A DNA stretch of 28,858 nucleotides, taken from the NCBI GenBank assembly GCA_031283745.1, contig JAITBH010000069.1:1-28858 (forward strand), written 5' to 3'. The notes under the pieces are model-generated. The model worked only from the letters and a program-made list of their open reading frames with translations. It was not told where the DNA came from and searched no databases. The stretch's first letter is position 1, and every line of letters starts with the position of its first letter. The DNA comes from Candidatus Ectomicrobium neotermitis (GTDB lineage: Bacteria > Elusimicrobiota > Endomicrobiia > Endomicrobiales > Endomicrobiaceae). Positions 1 to 7,904 of this stretch are shown here, piece after piece. Made by a program: the position numbers and the translations under genes.

Positions 1-114
1 ACGATGGACATAGAGTTGATAACACCGGTAGCGATGGAGACGCAGTTGAGATTTGCGATCAGGGAAGGTGGAAGAACAGTCGGCTCGGGTGTAGTAACTG
101 AAATCGTTGAATAA
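1..114 (+). CDS. tuf: Elongation factor Tu, 3' end (partial)
   Basis: Only the last 37 codons and the TAA stop are in the window. The reading frame from base 1 gives a C-terminus with LRFAIREGGRTVGSGVV, the hallmark end of EF-Tu domain 3. EF-Tu is the GTPase that delivers aminoacyl-tRNA to the ribosomal A site. Its position directly before rpsJ is the common str-to-S10 junction, so the upstream DNA probably holds fusA and the str ribosomal genes (inferred). The gene is cut by the window edge, not broken. Confidence 0.97.
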   Translation, partial: TMDIELITPVAMETQLRFAIREGGRTVGSGVVTEIVE

Positions 115-124
115 GGGAAAAAAT

Positions 125-454
125 ATGACAAATGAAAAAATCACGACATCGACTCAACGGTTAAGAATTAGATTATACGCTTGTGACCATAAAATGTTAG
201 ACGATTCTCTTGCAAAGATAGTTGAAACAGCTCGACATACAGGTGCGGCGGTAACAGGACCGATTCTTTTGCCGAACAGAGTAAAAAAATATACGGTCAA
301 CCGTTCAGTTCATACTGACAAAAAGTCAAGAGAGCAGTTTGAAATGAGAATACACAAAAGATTGGTTGATATCAGAGAGCCGTCTCATAAAACAATAGAA
401 GAGTTGATGAGATTAGATTTGCCTGCTGGTGTCGGTATAGAAATAAAAATGTGA
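125..454 (+). CDS. rpsJ: 30S ribosomal protein S10
   Basis: S10 is a protein of the 30S head and, as NusE, also a partner of NusB in transcription antitermination in well-studied bacteria. The 109-residue product has the family core RIRLYACDHKMLDDS, the conserved GPILLPNR stretch and THPHDKKSREQFEMR-like HTDKKSREQFEMR. I place the start at ATG 125, preceded by an AGGGAA ribosome binding site at 115-120. An in-frame TTG at 107 lies inside the tuf end and has no such site. First gene of the S10 cluster. Confidence 0.97.
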   Translation: MTNEKITTSTQRLRIRLYACDHKMLDDSLAKIVETARHTGAAVTGPILLPNRVKKYTVNRSVHTDKKSREQFEMRIHKRLVDIREPSHKTIEELMRLDLPAGVGIEIKM

Positions 455-506
455 TGTATATATATAAGATAAAATATAAAAAAATACTTGTAATTAGAGA
501 GAGCTT

Positions 507-1196
507 ATGTTAAAATCAATTATTGCTAAAAAATTAGGCATGACGCAGGTTTTTGATGAGAGAGGTAACTTAATTCCAGTTACTCTTTTAGAGGCTGGTC
601 CTTGTGTAGTTACCGATATTCGAACAAAAGAGAAAAATGGATATTCTGCTGTCCAACTCGGATTCATTGATGTAAAAGAAAAAAAACTTAGCAAATCCCA
701 ATTAGGGAAATTTAAAGTTAATAATCTTCCGTATAAAAAAGTTTTGAGAGAATTTAAGGATAATGACAACGGAGACATTGCAGTGGGTCAAGAGATAAAA
801 GTTGATATCTTTAAGTCAGGGGATTATGTTGATGTTAGCGGAATAACCAAAGGCAAAGGTTATGCAGGTGTTATAAAGAGACATAATTTTGGTATGCAAC
901 CGACAACACACGGGCAATCTGATAGAACGAGAGCAAGAGGGTCAAGCGGTGGACAGGGACCTCAAAGAGTTCTTAAAGGAATGAGAATGTCGGGGCATTT
1001 GGGAATGGATCGTGTTACTATTCAGAAGCTGTTGGTGGTAAATGTTGATCCAATCAAAAATCTTATGTTTGTCAAAGGGGCAGTTCCATCAAGTGAGAGT
1101 AATATTATTTTGATAAACAAAACCGTGAAAAAAGTTCCTGTCCCGAAACCTCAGAAAGTGAAATCTACATCTAAAGTTGCTCCTAAGAAAAAATAA
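507..1196 (+). CDS. rplC: 50S ribosomal protein L3
   Basis: L3 is one of the first proteins to bind 23S rRNA, and its long loop reaches the peptidyl transferase centre. The N-terminus AKKLGMTQVFDERGNLIPVT and the loop around residues 130-165 (THGQSDRTRARGSSGGQG, then RMSGHLG) are diagnostic. At 229 residues it is about 20 longer than the E. coli protein; the excess is a Lys/Pro/Val-rich C-terminal tail from about residue 205, probably an rRNA-binding extension (inferred). A purine-rich GAGAGAG site lies just before the ATG. The 52-bp gap from rpsJ is AT-rich. Confidence 0.97.
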   Translation: MLKSIIAKKLGMTQVFDERGNLIPVTLLEAGPCVVTDIRTKEKNGYSAVQLGFIDVKEKKLSKSQLGKFKVNNLPYKKVLREFKDNDNGDIAVGQEIKVDIFKSGDYVDVSGITKGKGYAGVIKRHNFGMQPTTHGQSDRTRARGSSGGQGPQRVLKGMRMSGHLGMDRVTIQKLLVVNVDPIKNLMFVKGAVPSSESNIILINKTVKKVPVPKPQKVKSTSKVAPKKK

Positions 1197-1214
1197 AGCG
1201 AGAAAACAATAAAA

Positions 1215-1820
1215 ATGGATATTAAAGTTTATAATGTGAAAGGGCAGGAAGAAAAAACTATGAACCTGCCCCTTTTGTTTGATACAAAAGTGTCATCCGA
1301 TTTTTTGCATGAGATTGTTGTTGCGTATTTGAACAATCAAAGGCAAGGAACTCATAAGACCAAAACGAGAGGAGAAGTTTCCTTTTCAGGTGCAAAACCA
1401 TGGCAACAAAAAGGGACTGGACGGGCTCGTTCTGGGCAAAGGAATTCACCTTTGTGGAGAAAGGGAGGGGTAATCTTTGGTCCTCAAAATAGAGATTACT
1501 ATACCAAGATTTCAAAGCAGAAGAAGAGACTTGCCATTAGTATGGCTTTTGCTACACAGTTTAATAACGAGAATATTGTTGTTGTTGATACTATAAAGAT
1601 AGATCAACCAAAAACAAAGAAAGTTGCGGAGCTTATAAAGAACTTAAAGTTAGAGAACAAGAAAGTTTTGCTTATAGCTGATGTTGATCCAATTTTTAAG
1701 TTAGCAGCAAGGAATATCCCAAACTTACTTATTGTGAGTTTAAAAAATGTAAATGCTTATCAGGTATTATGGGCACAAAAAGTTGTTATAGCTTCTGATG
1801 TAGTTAACTCGATGGAATAA
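1215..1820 (+). CDS. rplD: 50S ribosomal protein L4
   Basis: L4 lines part of the polypeptide exit tunnel and, in E. coli, represses its own S10 operon; nothing in this sequence shows whether that regulation exists here. The conserved tunnel loop is clear at about residues 57-90 (KPWQQKGTGRARSG, SPLWRKGGVIFGP). The 201-residue length is normal. The gene follows rplC after 18 bp with only a weak purine-rich site (AGCGAGAAAA), so translation may rely partly on coupling to rplC (inferred). Confidence 0.97.
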   Translation: MDIKVYNVKGQEEKTMNLPLLFDTKVSSDFLHEIVVAYLNNQRQGTHKTKTRGEVSFSGAKPWQQKGTGRARSGQRNSPLWRKGGVIFGPQNRDYYTKISKQKKRLAISMAFATQFNNENIVVVDTIKIDQPKTKKVAELIKNLKLENKKVLLIADVDPIFKLAARNIPNLLIVSLKNVNAYQVLWAQKVVIASDVVNSME

Positions 1821-1833
1821 ATAAAGAGGAAAT

Positions 1834-2121
1834 ATGGACATTAGAAATATTATAAAGAAATCAATTGAAACCGAAAAAGCATCAGCTTTGAAAGCAAATG
1901 ACAATAAATATACTTTTGTAGTAATAAAAGATGCTAATAAATTCCAAATAAAACAAGCTATAGAATTTTTGTTTAAGGTTAAAGTTGAATCTGTTCACAC
2001 ATCTAATTATAAAGGGAAACGCAAACGGGTGGGAGCAAATTCTGGATATAAAAGTGATTGGAAAAAAGCTGTAGTTAAACTTGCCAAAAATTACAAAATA
2101 CAAACAGTAGAAGATTTATAA
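1834..2121 (+). CDS. rplW: 50S ribosomal protein L23
   Basis: L23 sits at the tunnel exit and is the docking point for trigger factor and the signal recognition particle in bacteria. The 95-residue protein shows the family pattern: TEKAS near the N-terminus, the YTFVVIKDANKFQIKQAIEFLF core, and the basic loop KGKRKRVG near residue 65. An AGAGGAAA site precedes the ATG. It is in the normal place between rplD and rplB. Confidence 0.96.
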   Translation: MDIRNIIKKSIETEKASALKANDNKYTFVVIKDANKFQIKQAIEFLFKVKVESVHTSNYKGKRKRVGANSGYKSDWKKAVVKLAKNYKIQTVEDL

Positions 2122-2169
2122 ATTCTCTCATTCAATATAAGAACTTTATTAAAACAATAGGGAAAGAAA

Positions 2170-3006
2170 ATGCCAATAAAAACATTTAAGCCATATACTC
2201 AATCAAGAAGAATGATGTCTGTTTCTGATTTTTCAGATATCACTAAAACGGAACCTGAAAAATCTTTAATCAGAATAAAAAAACAAAAAGGTGGACGTAA
2301 CAATACTGGACAGGTTATGGTTCGTTTCAGAGGTGGCGGACATAAGAGGTTTTATAGAATCATAGACTTTAAGAGAAATAAGATTAATGTAGAAGCAGAA
2401 GTAGTTGCTGTTGAATATGATCCTAATCGTTCTTCGAGAATTTTGCTTTTGCAATATAAAGATGGAGAGAAGAGATATATTGTTCAGCCTTTTGGTGTAA
2501 AAGTTGGAGATGTTTTGATGTCTGGACCGGATGTTGAAATAAAATCTGGAAACAGTCTTCCCCTTGCTAACATTCCAGTTGGAACTTTCATACACAATCT
2601 TGAGCTTGTCCCTAAAAAAGGGGCACAGCTTGTTAGATCGGCAGGGGCGGTAGCTCAGTTGTTAGCAAAAGAGGGCGATTATGCTCATATAAGGATGCCT
2701 TCTGGGGAAATACGTCTCGTTCCAGTTAATTGTTATGCAACTATTGGACAAGTGGGAAATATAGATCATGAAAACATTGTAATTGGTTCGGCGGGCAGGA
2801 ACCGTCATCTTGGGAGAAAACCTCATGTTCGTGGCACCGCAATGAATGCTGTTGATCATCCTCACGGAGGTGGCAGAGGTAGATCTAAAGGTAATAATCA
2901 GCCAAGAAGTCCTTGGAATCAGCCTGCCAAGGGTTTTAGAACAAGACCTAAAAAAGTTTGGGATTGGGTAATTGTCAGTCATCGGAATAAAGCTAAGAAG
3001 AGGTAA
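2170..3006 (+). CDS. rplB: 50S ribosomal protein L2
   Basis: L2 is needed for subunit association and peptidyl transferase activity. The 278-residue product begins MPIKTFKPYTQSRRMM and has the GRNNTGQVMVRFRGGGHKR block. It also has the C-terminal DHPHGGGRGRSKG signature, with the two histidines at 230 and 232 matching the functionally important region in E. coli L2. The site GGGAAAG lies 5-6 bp before the ATG. Length and order are typical, and nothing is unusual. Confidence 0.98.
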   Translation: MPIKTFKPYTQSRRMMSVSDFSDITKTEPEKSLIRIKKQKGGRNNTGQVMVRFRGGGHKRFYRIIDFKRNKINVEAEVVAVEYDPNRSSRILLLQYKDGEKRYIVQPFGVKVGDVLMSGPDVEIKSGNSLPLANIPVGTFIHNLELVPKKGAQLVRSAGAVAQLLAKEGDYAHIRMPSGEIRLVPVNCYATIGQVGNIDHENIVIGSAGRNRHLGRKPHVRGTAMNAVDHPHGGGRGRSKGNNQPRSPWNQPAKGFRTRPKKVWDWVIVSHRNKAKKR

Positions 3007-3012
3007 TAATTT

Positions 3013-3297
3013 ATGAGTCGTTCAACAAAAAAAGGTCCTTATATTGATGCAAAACTTCTAAAAAAAGTTCAAAAGTTTAATGAAACGGGAGATAAAAAAC
3101 CAATAAAAACATGGGCGAGAGCCTGTGTAATAACTCCAGATTTTGTCGGACATGTGTTTGCTATACATAATGGAAAAAAATTTCTTCCAGTCTTTGTGTC
3201 GGAACAAATGGTTGGACATAGGCTTGGAGAGTTTGCTCCTACAAGAACATTTAAGGGACACGGCGGAATGAGTAAGCAAGAAACTTCTTTAACTTAA
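3013..3297 (+). CDS. rpsS: 30S ribosomal protein S19
   Basis: S19 lies in the 30S head and contacts S13 and the A-site tRNA region. The 94-residue product carries MSRSTKKGPYID, the central TWARACVITPDFVGHVFAIHNGKKFLPVFV and the closing HRLGEFAPTRTFKGHGG, all family hallmarks. The gene starts six bases after the rplB stop, and its ribosome binding site (AAGAGG) is inside the rplB 3' end, so the two are tightly coupled. Confidence 0.97.
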   Translation: MSRSTKKGPYIDAKLLKKVQKFNETGDKKPIKTWARACVITPDFVGHVFAIHNGKKFLPVFVSEQMVGHRLGEFAPTRTFKGHGGMSKQETSLT

Positions 3298-3316
3298 TAT
3301 ATAAAAGGAAAACATA

Positions 3317-3661
3317 ATGGAAGCTAAGGCAACGGCAAAATTTATTAGAAACACCCCCAGAAAAACTAATCAAGTTCTATCAATTATAAGAGGCAAGAAA
3401 ATTTCCAAAGCTATGGAAGCTCTTGCTTTCTCTCCCAAATCAGCAGCGATTGTTGTTGGGAAAGTATTAAACAGTGCTATCGCCAATGCTGGAGCTATAG
3501 GGAACGTTGAAAATTTTGTGGTAAAGGAAGCATGGGTAGGCAACGGAAGCATATTGAAAAGAATGATCACGGGACCTAAGGGTAGAGGAATGCCGATAAA
3601 GAAGAGAACAGCCCATGTAACAATTGTGATATCAAACGAAAATATTAAAAATAAAAAATAG
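3317..3661 (+). CDS. rplV: 50S ribosomal protein L22
   Basis: L22 forms part of the tunnel constriction with L4. The 114-residue protein has the helical core (RNTPRKTNQVLSIIRGKKI, then KVLNSAIANAG) and the long basic hairpin at about residues 83-100 (RMITGPKGRGMPIKKRTAH) that enters the tunnel, ending in HVTIVI. The ATG is preceded by AAAAGGAAAA. Normal length and position between rpsS and rpsC. Confidence 0.97.
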   Translation: MEAKATAKFIRNTPRKTNQVLSIIRGKKISKAMEALAFSPKSAAIVVGKVLNSAIANAGAIGNVENFVVKEAWVGNGSILKRMITGPKGRGMPIKKRTAHVTIVISNENIKNKK

Positions 3662-3680
3662 GTTTGTGTAAGAGGAAAAA

Positions 3681-4397
3681 ATGGGACATAAAATCAATCC
3701 AAAAAGTGTAAGACTTGGTTATACAAGAGACTGGGATTCAAGATGGTTTAATCTTAAAGATATGCCGTCTCTCATCGAGGAAGATAGAAATGTCAGGATA
3801 TATGTAAAAAATAAACTTAAATTAGCTTCGGTCTCAAAAATAGAAATAGAGAGAAGAGGGGCGAATTTCTTAAAAGTAAATGTTTATACTTCTCGCCCCG
3901 GTATTGTTATAGGAAAAGGTGGACAGGGGATAGAAACTCTTAAAAAAGAAATAGAAATTATAACAGGAAGAAAGACATTTGTTAGTGTCATGGAAATCAA
4001 GAGACCTGAAGTTGATGCTCAATTAGTTGCAGAAAGTATCGCGTATCAATTGGAAAAACAAATTGTTTTCAGAAGAGCAATGAAAAAAGCCATAGAAAAA
4101 GCAATGTTGCTTGGTGCACAGGGTATTAAAGTTATGGTGGCAGGGAGACTTGGCGGTGCAGAAATAGCAAGAACGGAGTGGCTTAGGGAAGGGAGAATTC
4201 CGTTGCAAACATTCAGGGCTGATATTGATTATGGGTTTACCGAAGCATATACAACAATGGGTCAGATAGGGGTTAAGGTTTGGATTTTCAAAAAAGAATA
4301 TTTTAAGAAAACAGTAAAAGATTTGATCAATGAAGCAAAGCAAGTTAATGCAGAAAATGTAGTAAGCAAATCGAACGAAAATCAAAGTAATAAATAA
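3681..4397 (+). CDS. rpsC: 30S ribosomal protein S3
   Basis: S3 is at the mRNA entry channel and contributes to the ribosomal helicase function. The 238-residue protein opens MGHKINPKSVRLGYTRDWDSRWF. It contains a KH-type RNA-binding loop with IGKGGQG (glycines around residues 78-81) and the C-terminal domain with GRLGGAEIARTEW and the GFTEAYTTMGQIGVKVWIF end. A short Asn/Lys/Ser-rich tail follows. An AGAGGAAAAA site precedes the ATG. Confidence 0.97.
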   Translation: MGHKINPKSVRLGYTRDWDSRWFNLKDMPSLIEEDRNVRIYVKNKLKLASVSKIEIERRGANFLKVNVYTSRPGIVIGKGGQGIETLKKEIEIITGRKTFVSVMEIKRPEVDAQLVAESIAYQLEKQIVFRRAMKKAIEKAMLLGAQGIKVMVAGRLGGAEIARTEWLREGRIPLQTFRADIDYGFTEAYTTMGQIGVKVWIFKKEYFKKTVKDLINEAKQVNAENVVSKSNENQSNK

Positions 4398-4431
4398 TTT
4401 AGTTGAAATAGAATAATAAGCGGAGATACTT

Positions 4432-4845
4432 ATGTTAATGCCTAAAAGAGTTAAATTCAGAAAATCCCACAGAGGGAGAATGAAAGGAAGAACCAAAGGT
4501 GGAGCATATTTGTCGTTTGGAAAATATGGACTTCAAGCTTTAGAACCTAAATGGATAAACAGCAATCAAATAGAAGCTGCCAGAATAACCCTTTCAAGGT
4601 TTGTTAAAAAAGGCGGAAAAATTTGGATTAGAATTTTCCCCGATAAGCCTGTTACAAAAAAACCAGCTGAAACGAGAATGGGAAAGGGGAAAGGAGATCC
4701 ATTGTTTTGGGTTTCTGTTGTAAAACCGGGAAGAATTATGTTTGAGATGGAAGGAATTTCAGAAACCGATGCAAAAAGAGCACTCACCCTTGCATCTAAT
4801 AAACTCCCAATTCACACAAAGATAGTGATTAGAGAGGAGAATTGA
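4432..4845 (+). CDS. rplP: 50S ribosomal protein L16
   Basis: L16 organises the A-site and peptidyl transferase region of the large subunit. The 137-residue product reads MLMPKRVKFRKSHRGRM, with LQALEPKWINSNQIEAARI and the central WIRIFPDKPVTKKPAETRMG. Two ATGs are possible, at 4432 and 4438. GGAG at 4422-4425 is better spaced for 4432, and the family normally begins ML-x-PKR, so I keep the upstream start. Confidence 0.97.
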   Translation: MLMPKRVKFRKSHRGRMKGRTKGGAYLSFGKYGLQALEPKWINSNQIEAARITLSRFVKKGGKIWIRIFPDKPVTKKPAETRMGKGKGDPLFWVSVVKPGRIMFEMEGISETDAKRALTLASNKLPIHTKIVIREEN

Positions 4846-4852
4846 GGATTAA

Positions 4853-5080
4853 ATGAAAACGAAACTTTGGTTAGAAATGAAAAACTTATCGTTAGCAGAA
4901 CTCTCGTCTAAGATAATTGAAATTCAGAATAAACTGTTTAAAATAAGATTTCAAAATGCTGTTTCTCCTGTAAAGAATCCTCTTGAGATTAGAGAATTAA
5001 GAAAAGATGTTGCAAGGTTAAAAACTCTTTTGAACGAGAACGAGAAAAAAAATACAGATAAAAATAGGAAGGAAAAATGA
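4853..5080 (+). CDS. rpmC: 50S ribosomal protein L29
   Basis: L29 is a small helical-hairpin protein beside L23 at the tunnel exit. The 75-residue product has the two-helix pattern, with LSLAELSSKIIEIQNKLFKIRFQNA and then ELRKDVARLKTLLNE, followed by a short Lys/Asn-rich tail. The N-terminal MKTKLWLE is a few residues longer than in many L29 proteins; the ATG at 4871 is an alternative, but GAGGATTAA before 4853 favours the longer form. Its stop overlaps the rpsQ start (ATGA). Confidence 0.93.
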   Translation: MKTKLWLEMKNLSLAELSSKIIEIQNKLFKIRFQNAVSPVKNPLEIRELRKDVARLKTLLNENEKKNTDKNRKEK

Positions 5081-5340
5081 CAGAAAGAGGAAAACGCAAG
5101 CTTCGTGTAGGAGTAGTTGTTAGCGACAAAAACAGCAAAACAAGACAAGTGTCTGTTGACAGAATATACAGACATTCTCTGTATGATAGAGTTGTTCGAA
5201 GCAAGAGAAAATTTGCAGTTCATGATGAAAATAATGTTTCTAAGATGGGCGACACTGTAAAAATTATGGAGTCTCGACCTTTTTCTAAAACAAAAAAATG
5301 GGTTTTATTGGAAGTTGTTAATAAGGGCGAAGAGAAGTAA
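5077..5340 (+). CDS. rpsQ: 30S ribosomal protein S17
   Basis: S17 is an early-binding OB-fold protein of the 30S body. The 87-residue sequence contains GVVVSDKNSKTRQVSVDR, the H-x-LY segment (RHSLYDRVVRSKRKFAVHDE), the GDTVKIMESRPFSKTKKWVL core and a short acidic end. The start overlaps the rpmC stop by four bases (ATGA), and GGAAGGAAAAA upstream supplies the ribosome binding site. Last gene of the S10-type block. Confidence 0.96.
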   Translation: MTERGKRKLRVGVVVSDKNSKTRQVSVDRIYRHSLYDRVVRSKRKFAVHDENNVSKMGDTVKIMESRPFSKTKKWVLLEVVNKGEEK

Positions 5341-5369
5341 ATAAATCGATAAAAACAAAGGGATAAAAC

Positions 5370-5738
5370 ATGATTCAGGAAAGGACTATTTTAACTGTTG
5401 CTGACAACTCTGGGGCACGAAAAATTCGTTGTTTTAGAGTTACCAAGGGACTAAAACGTCGTTATGCAAGCATTGGAGATGTCATTCACGCTTCGGTGCA
5501 AGATGCTTTGCCTCACGCAGGTATCAAGAAAGGTGATGTTGTTAAAGCTGTGATAGTTCGAACCGTAAAAGAAATTCGTCGTTTAGATGGAACTTATATT
5601 AAGTTTGACGACAACGCAGCTGTGATTATCAATGATGAAGGTGAGCCGAAAGGGACAAGAATATTTGGACCTGTTGCTAGAGAATTGAGAGAAAACAATT
5701 ATCTTAAAATAATATCTTTAGCCCCTGAAGTAATATAA
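5370..5738 (+). CDS. rplN: 50S ribosomal protein L14
   Basis: L14 sits at the subunit interface and makes bridges to 16S rRNA; it is also the docking site of silencing factor RsfS in bacteria. The 122-residue product shows the invariant MIQERTILTVADNSGARKIRC start, KKGDVVKAVIVRT, DDNAAVIINDEGEPKGTRIFGPVARELR and a normal end. AAAGGGATAAAAC precedes the ATG. First gene of the spc-type cluster. Confidence 0.98.
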   Translation: MIQERTILTVADNSGARKIRCFRVTKGLKRRYASIGDVIHASVQDALPHAGIKKGDVVKAVIVRTVKEIRRLDGTYIKFDDNAAVIINDEGEPKGTRIFGPVARELRENNYLKIISLAPEVI

Positions 5739-5758
5739 TGATTTATAAGGATGAATAA

Positions 5759-6070
5759 ATGCTTAATATCAGAAAAAAAGATAAGGTTATCGTCTTGTCA
5801 GGTAAAGACAAAGGGAAAAAAGGGGAAGTTCTTGATGTTTTTCCTGAAAAAGAAAAAGTGATAGTTGCAAAGATAAATTTTGTAAAGAGGCATACGAAAC
5901 CAACACAAAGAGATGCTGGCGGAATTCGAGAGAAAGAGTCTCCTATATCTATAAGCAAGGTGATGTTAGTATGTCCCAAGTGTTCGCAAGCAATAAGACC
6001 TAAATTTGATGCTTTATCGGATGGAAAGAAGGTTAGGATTTGCCGTAAATGCGGCGAAATGATCGTATAG
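5759..6070 (+). CDS. rplX: 50S ribosomal protein L24, zinc-ribbon form
   Basis: L24 starts 50S assembly and lies near the tunnel exit. The 103-residue protein begins with the KOW-type core (KKDKVIVLSGKDKGKKGEV), then INFVKRHTKPTQ and GGIREKESPISISKVMLVCPKC. The C-terminal part has two cysteine pairs, C72/C75 (CPKC) and C95/C98 (CRKC), which should form a small zinc ribbon; many L24 proteins such as that of E. coli lack one or both. AAGGATGAATAA precedes the ATG. Confidence 0.96.
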   Translation: MLNIRKKDKVIVLSGKDKGKKGEVLDVFPEKEKVIVAKINFVKRHTKPTQRDAGGIREKESPISISKVMLVCPKCSQAIRPKFDALSDGKKVRICRKCGEMIV

Positions 6071-6096
6071 ATAATCAATACAAATAAGGAAAATAA

Positions 6097-6654
6097 ATGA
6101 ATCAAGCACGTCTAAAAGAATTTTATCAGAAGAATGCAGCGGAGAAATTGAAAAAGCATTTTAATTTTAAGAATGTTCATCAAGTTCCAAAACTGGATAA
6201 GGTCGTGATTAATGTGGGGCTAAGCGAAGCAAAGGAGAACATAAAAGTATTAGACATTGCCATTGCTGAAATTTCCGCCATAACAGGACAGAAGCCTCTT
6301 ATTTGTAGAGCAAAGCATTCGGTTTCAAACTTCAAAATTCGTGAGGGTATGCCAATAGGCATTAAAGTAACTTTGAGAAATACGATAATGTATGAATTCC
6401 TTGATAGGTTTATCAACATAGCTATTCCGCGTATTAGAGATTTCAGGGGTATTGAGACGAACAGATTTGATGGAAAAGGAAACTTTAATTTAGGGCTGAA
6501 GGAACAATATATTTTTCCAGAAGTAAATGTTGAACATTCGGATAAGCCCAGAGGAATGAACATTACTATAGTTACTACAGCAAAAGAAGATGAGCATGCA
6601 AAGAAATTATTAGAGTTATTAGGAATGCCTTTTAGAAAAAGAGGCGACAAGTAA
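6097..6654 (+). CDS. rplE: 50S ribosomal protein L5
   Basis: L5 binds 5S rRNA and contacts the P-site tRNA. The 185-residue protein shows VPKLDKVVINVGLSEA, ITGQKPLICRAKHSVSNFKIREGMPIG, the IPRIRDFRGI segment and the C-terminal KLLELLGMPFRK. AAGGAAAAATA precedes the ATG. Length and place are typical, followed by a 60-bp AT-rich gap before S14. Confidence 0.97.
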   Translation: MNQARLKEFYQKNAAEKLKKHFNFKNVHQVPKLDKVVINVGLSEAKENIKVLDIAIAEISAITGQKPLICRAKHSVSNFKIREGMPIGIKVTLRNTIMYEFLDRFINIAIPRIRDFRGIETNRFDGKGNFNLGLKEQYIFPEVNVEHSDKPRGMNITIVTTAKEDEHAKKLLELLGMPFRKRGDK

Positions 6655-6714
6655 GAAGAGTTCGTGTAAAACAAAAATAAGTAAAACAATATATAAAAAA
6701 CAAGAGGATATTTA

Positions 6715-6900
6715 ATGGCAACAACTTCAGCTGAAGCAAAAATGCAAAAACAACAGAAATTTTCAACGCGTTATAGAAATAGATGTCGTTTATGCGGTCG
6801 TCCACGTGGTTTTTATAGAGATTTTGGTTTATGCAGAATATGTTTAAGAAAATTAGCTCATAATGGAGAAATACCGGGACTTACGAAATCTAGCTGGTAA
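6715..6900 (+). CDS. rpsZ: 30S ribosomal protein S14, zinc-binding (type Z) form
   Basis: S14 is a late-assembling protein of the 30S head. This is the short zinc-finger form: 61 residues with C24/C27 (CRLC) and C40/C43 (CRIC) and the ending GEIPGLTKSSW. The non-zinc form is about 100 residues. The N-terminal Ala/Thr/Gln-rich stretch before RYRNRC replaces the usual MAKKS start. AAGAGGATATTTA precedes the ATG. Confidence 0.96.
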   Translation: MATTSAEAKMQKQQKFSTRYRNRCRLCGRPRGFYRDFGLCRICLRKLAHNGEIPGLTKSSW

Positions 6901-6911
6901 AAGGGAAAAAG

Positions 6912-7307
6912 ATGACTACAGATCCAATAGCAGATATGTTTGTTCGTATTATGAATGCAAGTGCAAAACAACACGAGAAGGTAGATATCCCTTCTTCGAA
7001 AGTGAAAATTGAAATTGCCAAAATATTAAGAGAAGAAGGTTATATCATCAATTTTAAGAATATGGATAATCGTAAACAGGGGCTGTTAAGACTGTATCTC
7101 AAATATTTGGCTAATGGAAAATCAGCTGTATTGGGGCTGAGAAGAATTTCAAAATCTAGCTTGAGAGTTTATAAAGGTTATCAGGATATGCCTAAGACTG
7201 TGGGCGGATTAGGGGTAACAATCGTTTCAACTTCTAAGGGAATGTTGACCGATAAACGGGCAAGAAAAGAGAAGGTTGGCGGAGAAATTATAGGTTGCGT
7301 TTGGTAA
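6912..7307 (+). CDS. rpsH: 30S ribosomal protein S8
   Basis: S8 nucleates the central domain of 16S rRNA; in E. coli it also represses the spc operon, which is not testable from this sequence. The 131-residue protein opens TTDPIADMFVRIMNASAKQHEKVDIPSSKVK, and its C-terminal half has GGLGVTIVSTSKGMLTDKRARKEKVGGEIIGCVW, the family signature. AAAGGGAAAAAG precedes the ATG, 11 bp after rpsZ. Confidence 0.97.
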   Translation: MTTDPIADMFVRIMNASAKQHEKVDIPSSKVKIEIAKILREEGYIINFKNMDNRKQGLLRLYLKYLANGKSAVLGLRRISKSSLRVYKGYQDMPKTVGGLGVTIVSTSKGMLTDKRARKEKVGGEIIGCVW

Positions 7308-7330
7308 AAATTATATTAAGGATAAAATAA

Positions 7331-7894
7331 ATGAGTCGACTAGGAAAAAAGCCACTTCAATTACCAGAAAAAGTAAAAGCTGAATTTAAAAATGGAGTGT
7401 TGGAGATAAGTGGTCCTAATGGTAAATTATCTCAAAACATCAACCCTGCAATTGGAATAAAAATTGAAAAATCTTCTCTGTTTATTGAACAACTTGGGGA
7501 AACGAGAGAGAATAATATGCTCCAAGGTTTGTATAGAGGGCTGGCTAACAATATGATCACTGGTGTTACAAACGGTTTCAAAAAAGAACTGGAACTTGTT
7601 GGGCTTGGATACAAAGCCAGTATTGAGGGCGGAAAAAATTTAGTTATGTCGATTGGCTTTTCGCACAGCGTTACCATTGAAATTCCATCGTGTGTAAAAG
7701 TTACAGCGGTTTTGACTCAGGATAAAAACATTTTGGTTACAATCACAGGCATTGATAAATATGAAGTAGGGGCTTTTGCCGCAAAAATTAGAGAAATAAA
7801 GCCTCCTGAGCCGTATAAAGGATTTGGAATAAGGTATGTTGGAGAGCATATTATAAGAAAAGCCGGCAAAGCAGCGGCGGCTGGCAAAAAATAG
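7331..7894 (+). CDS. rplF: 50S ribosomal protein L6
   Basis: L6 lies near the GTPase-associated region and sarcin-ricin loop. The 187-residue product has MSRLGKKPLQLPEKVK, the duplicated L6 fold, and the closing signature EIKPPEPYKGFGIRYVGEHIIRKAGK. An Ala/Lys-rich tail of about ten residues (AGKAAAAGKK) goes past the usual end. AAGGATAAAATAA precedes the ATG. Confidence 0.97.
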   Translation: MSRLGKKPLQLPEKVKAEFKNGVLEISGPNGKLSQNINPAIGIKIEKSSLFIEQLGETRENNMLQGLYRGLANNMITGVTNGFKKELELVGLGYKASIEGGKNLVMSIGFSHSVTIEIPSCVKVTAVLTQDKNILVTITGIDKYEVGAFAAKIREIKPPEPYKGFGIRYVGEHIIRKAGKAAAAGKK

Positions 7895-7904
7895 AGGATT
7901 ATAA

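Noticed and set aside
107..124. TTG start for rpsJ upstream of ATG 125
   Set aside because: It lies inside the tuf 3' end and lacks a ribosome binding site, while AGGGAA fits ATG 125.
455..506. Promoter for rplC in the AT-rich gap (TATATATAAGATAAAAT)
   Set aside because: A -10-like word is easy to find in such DNA, and no -35 element at proper spacing is visible.
4023..4496. 157-codon minus-strand frame over rpsC and rplP
   Set aside because: It is a shadow of two certain ribosomal genes and has a low-complexity Phe/Cys/Ile-rich product.
6180..6689. 169-codon minus-strand frame over rplE
   Set aside because: It lies antisense to a certain L5 gene, and its Ser/Phe/Ile-rich product has no family pattern.
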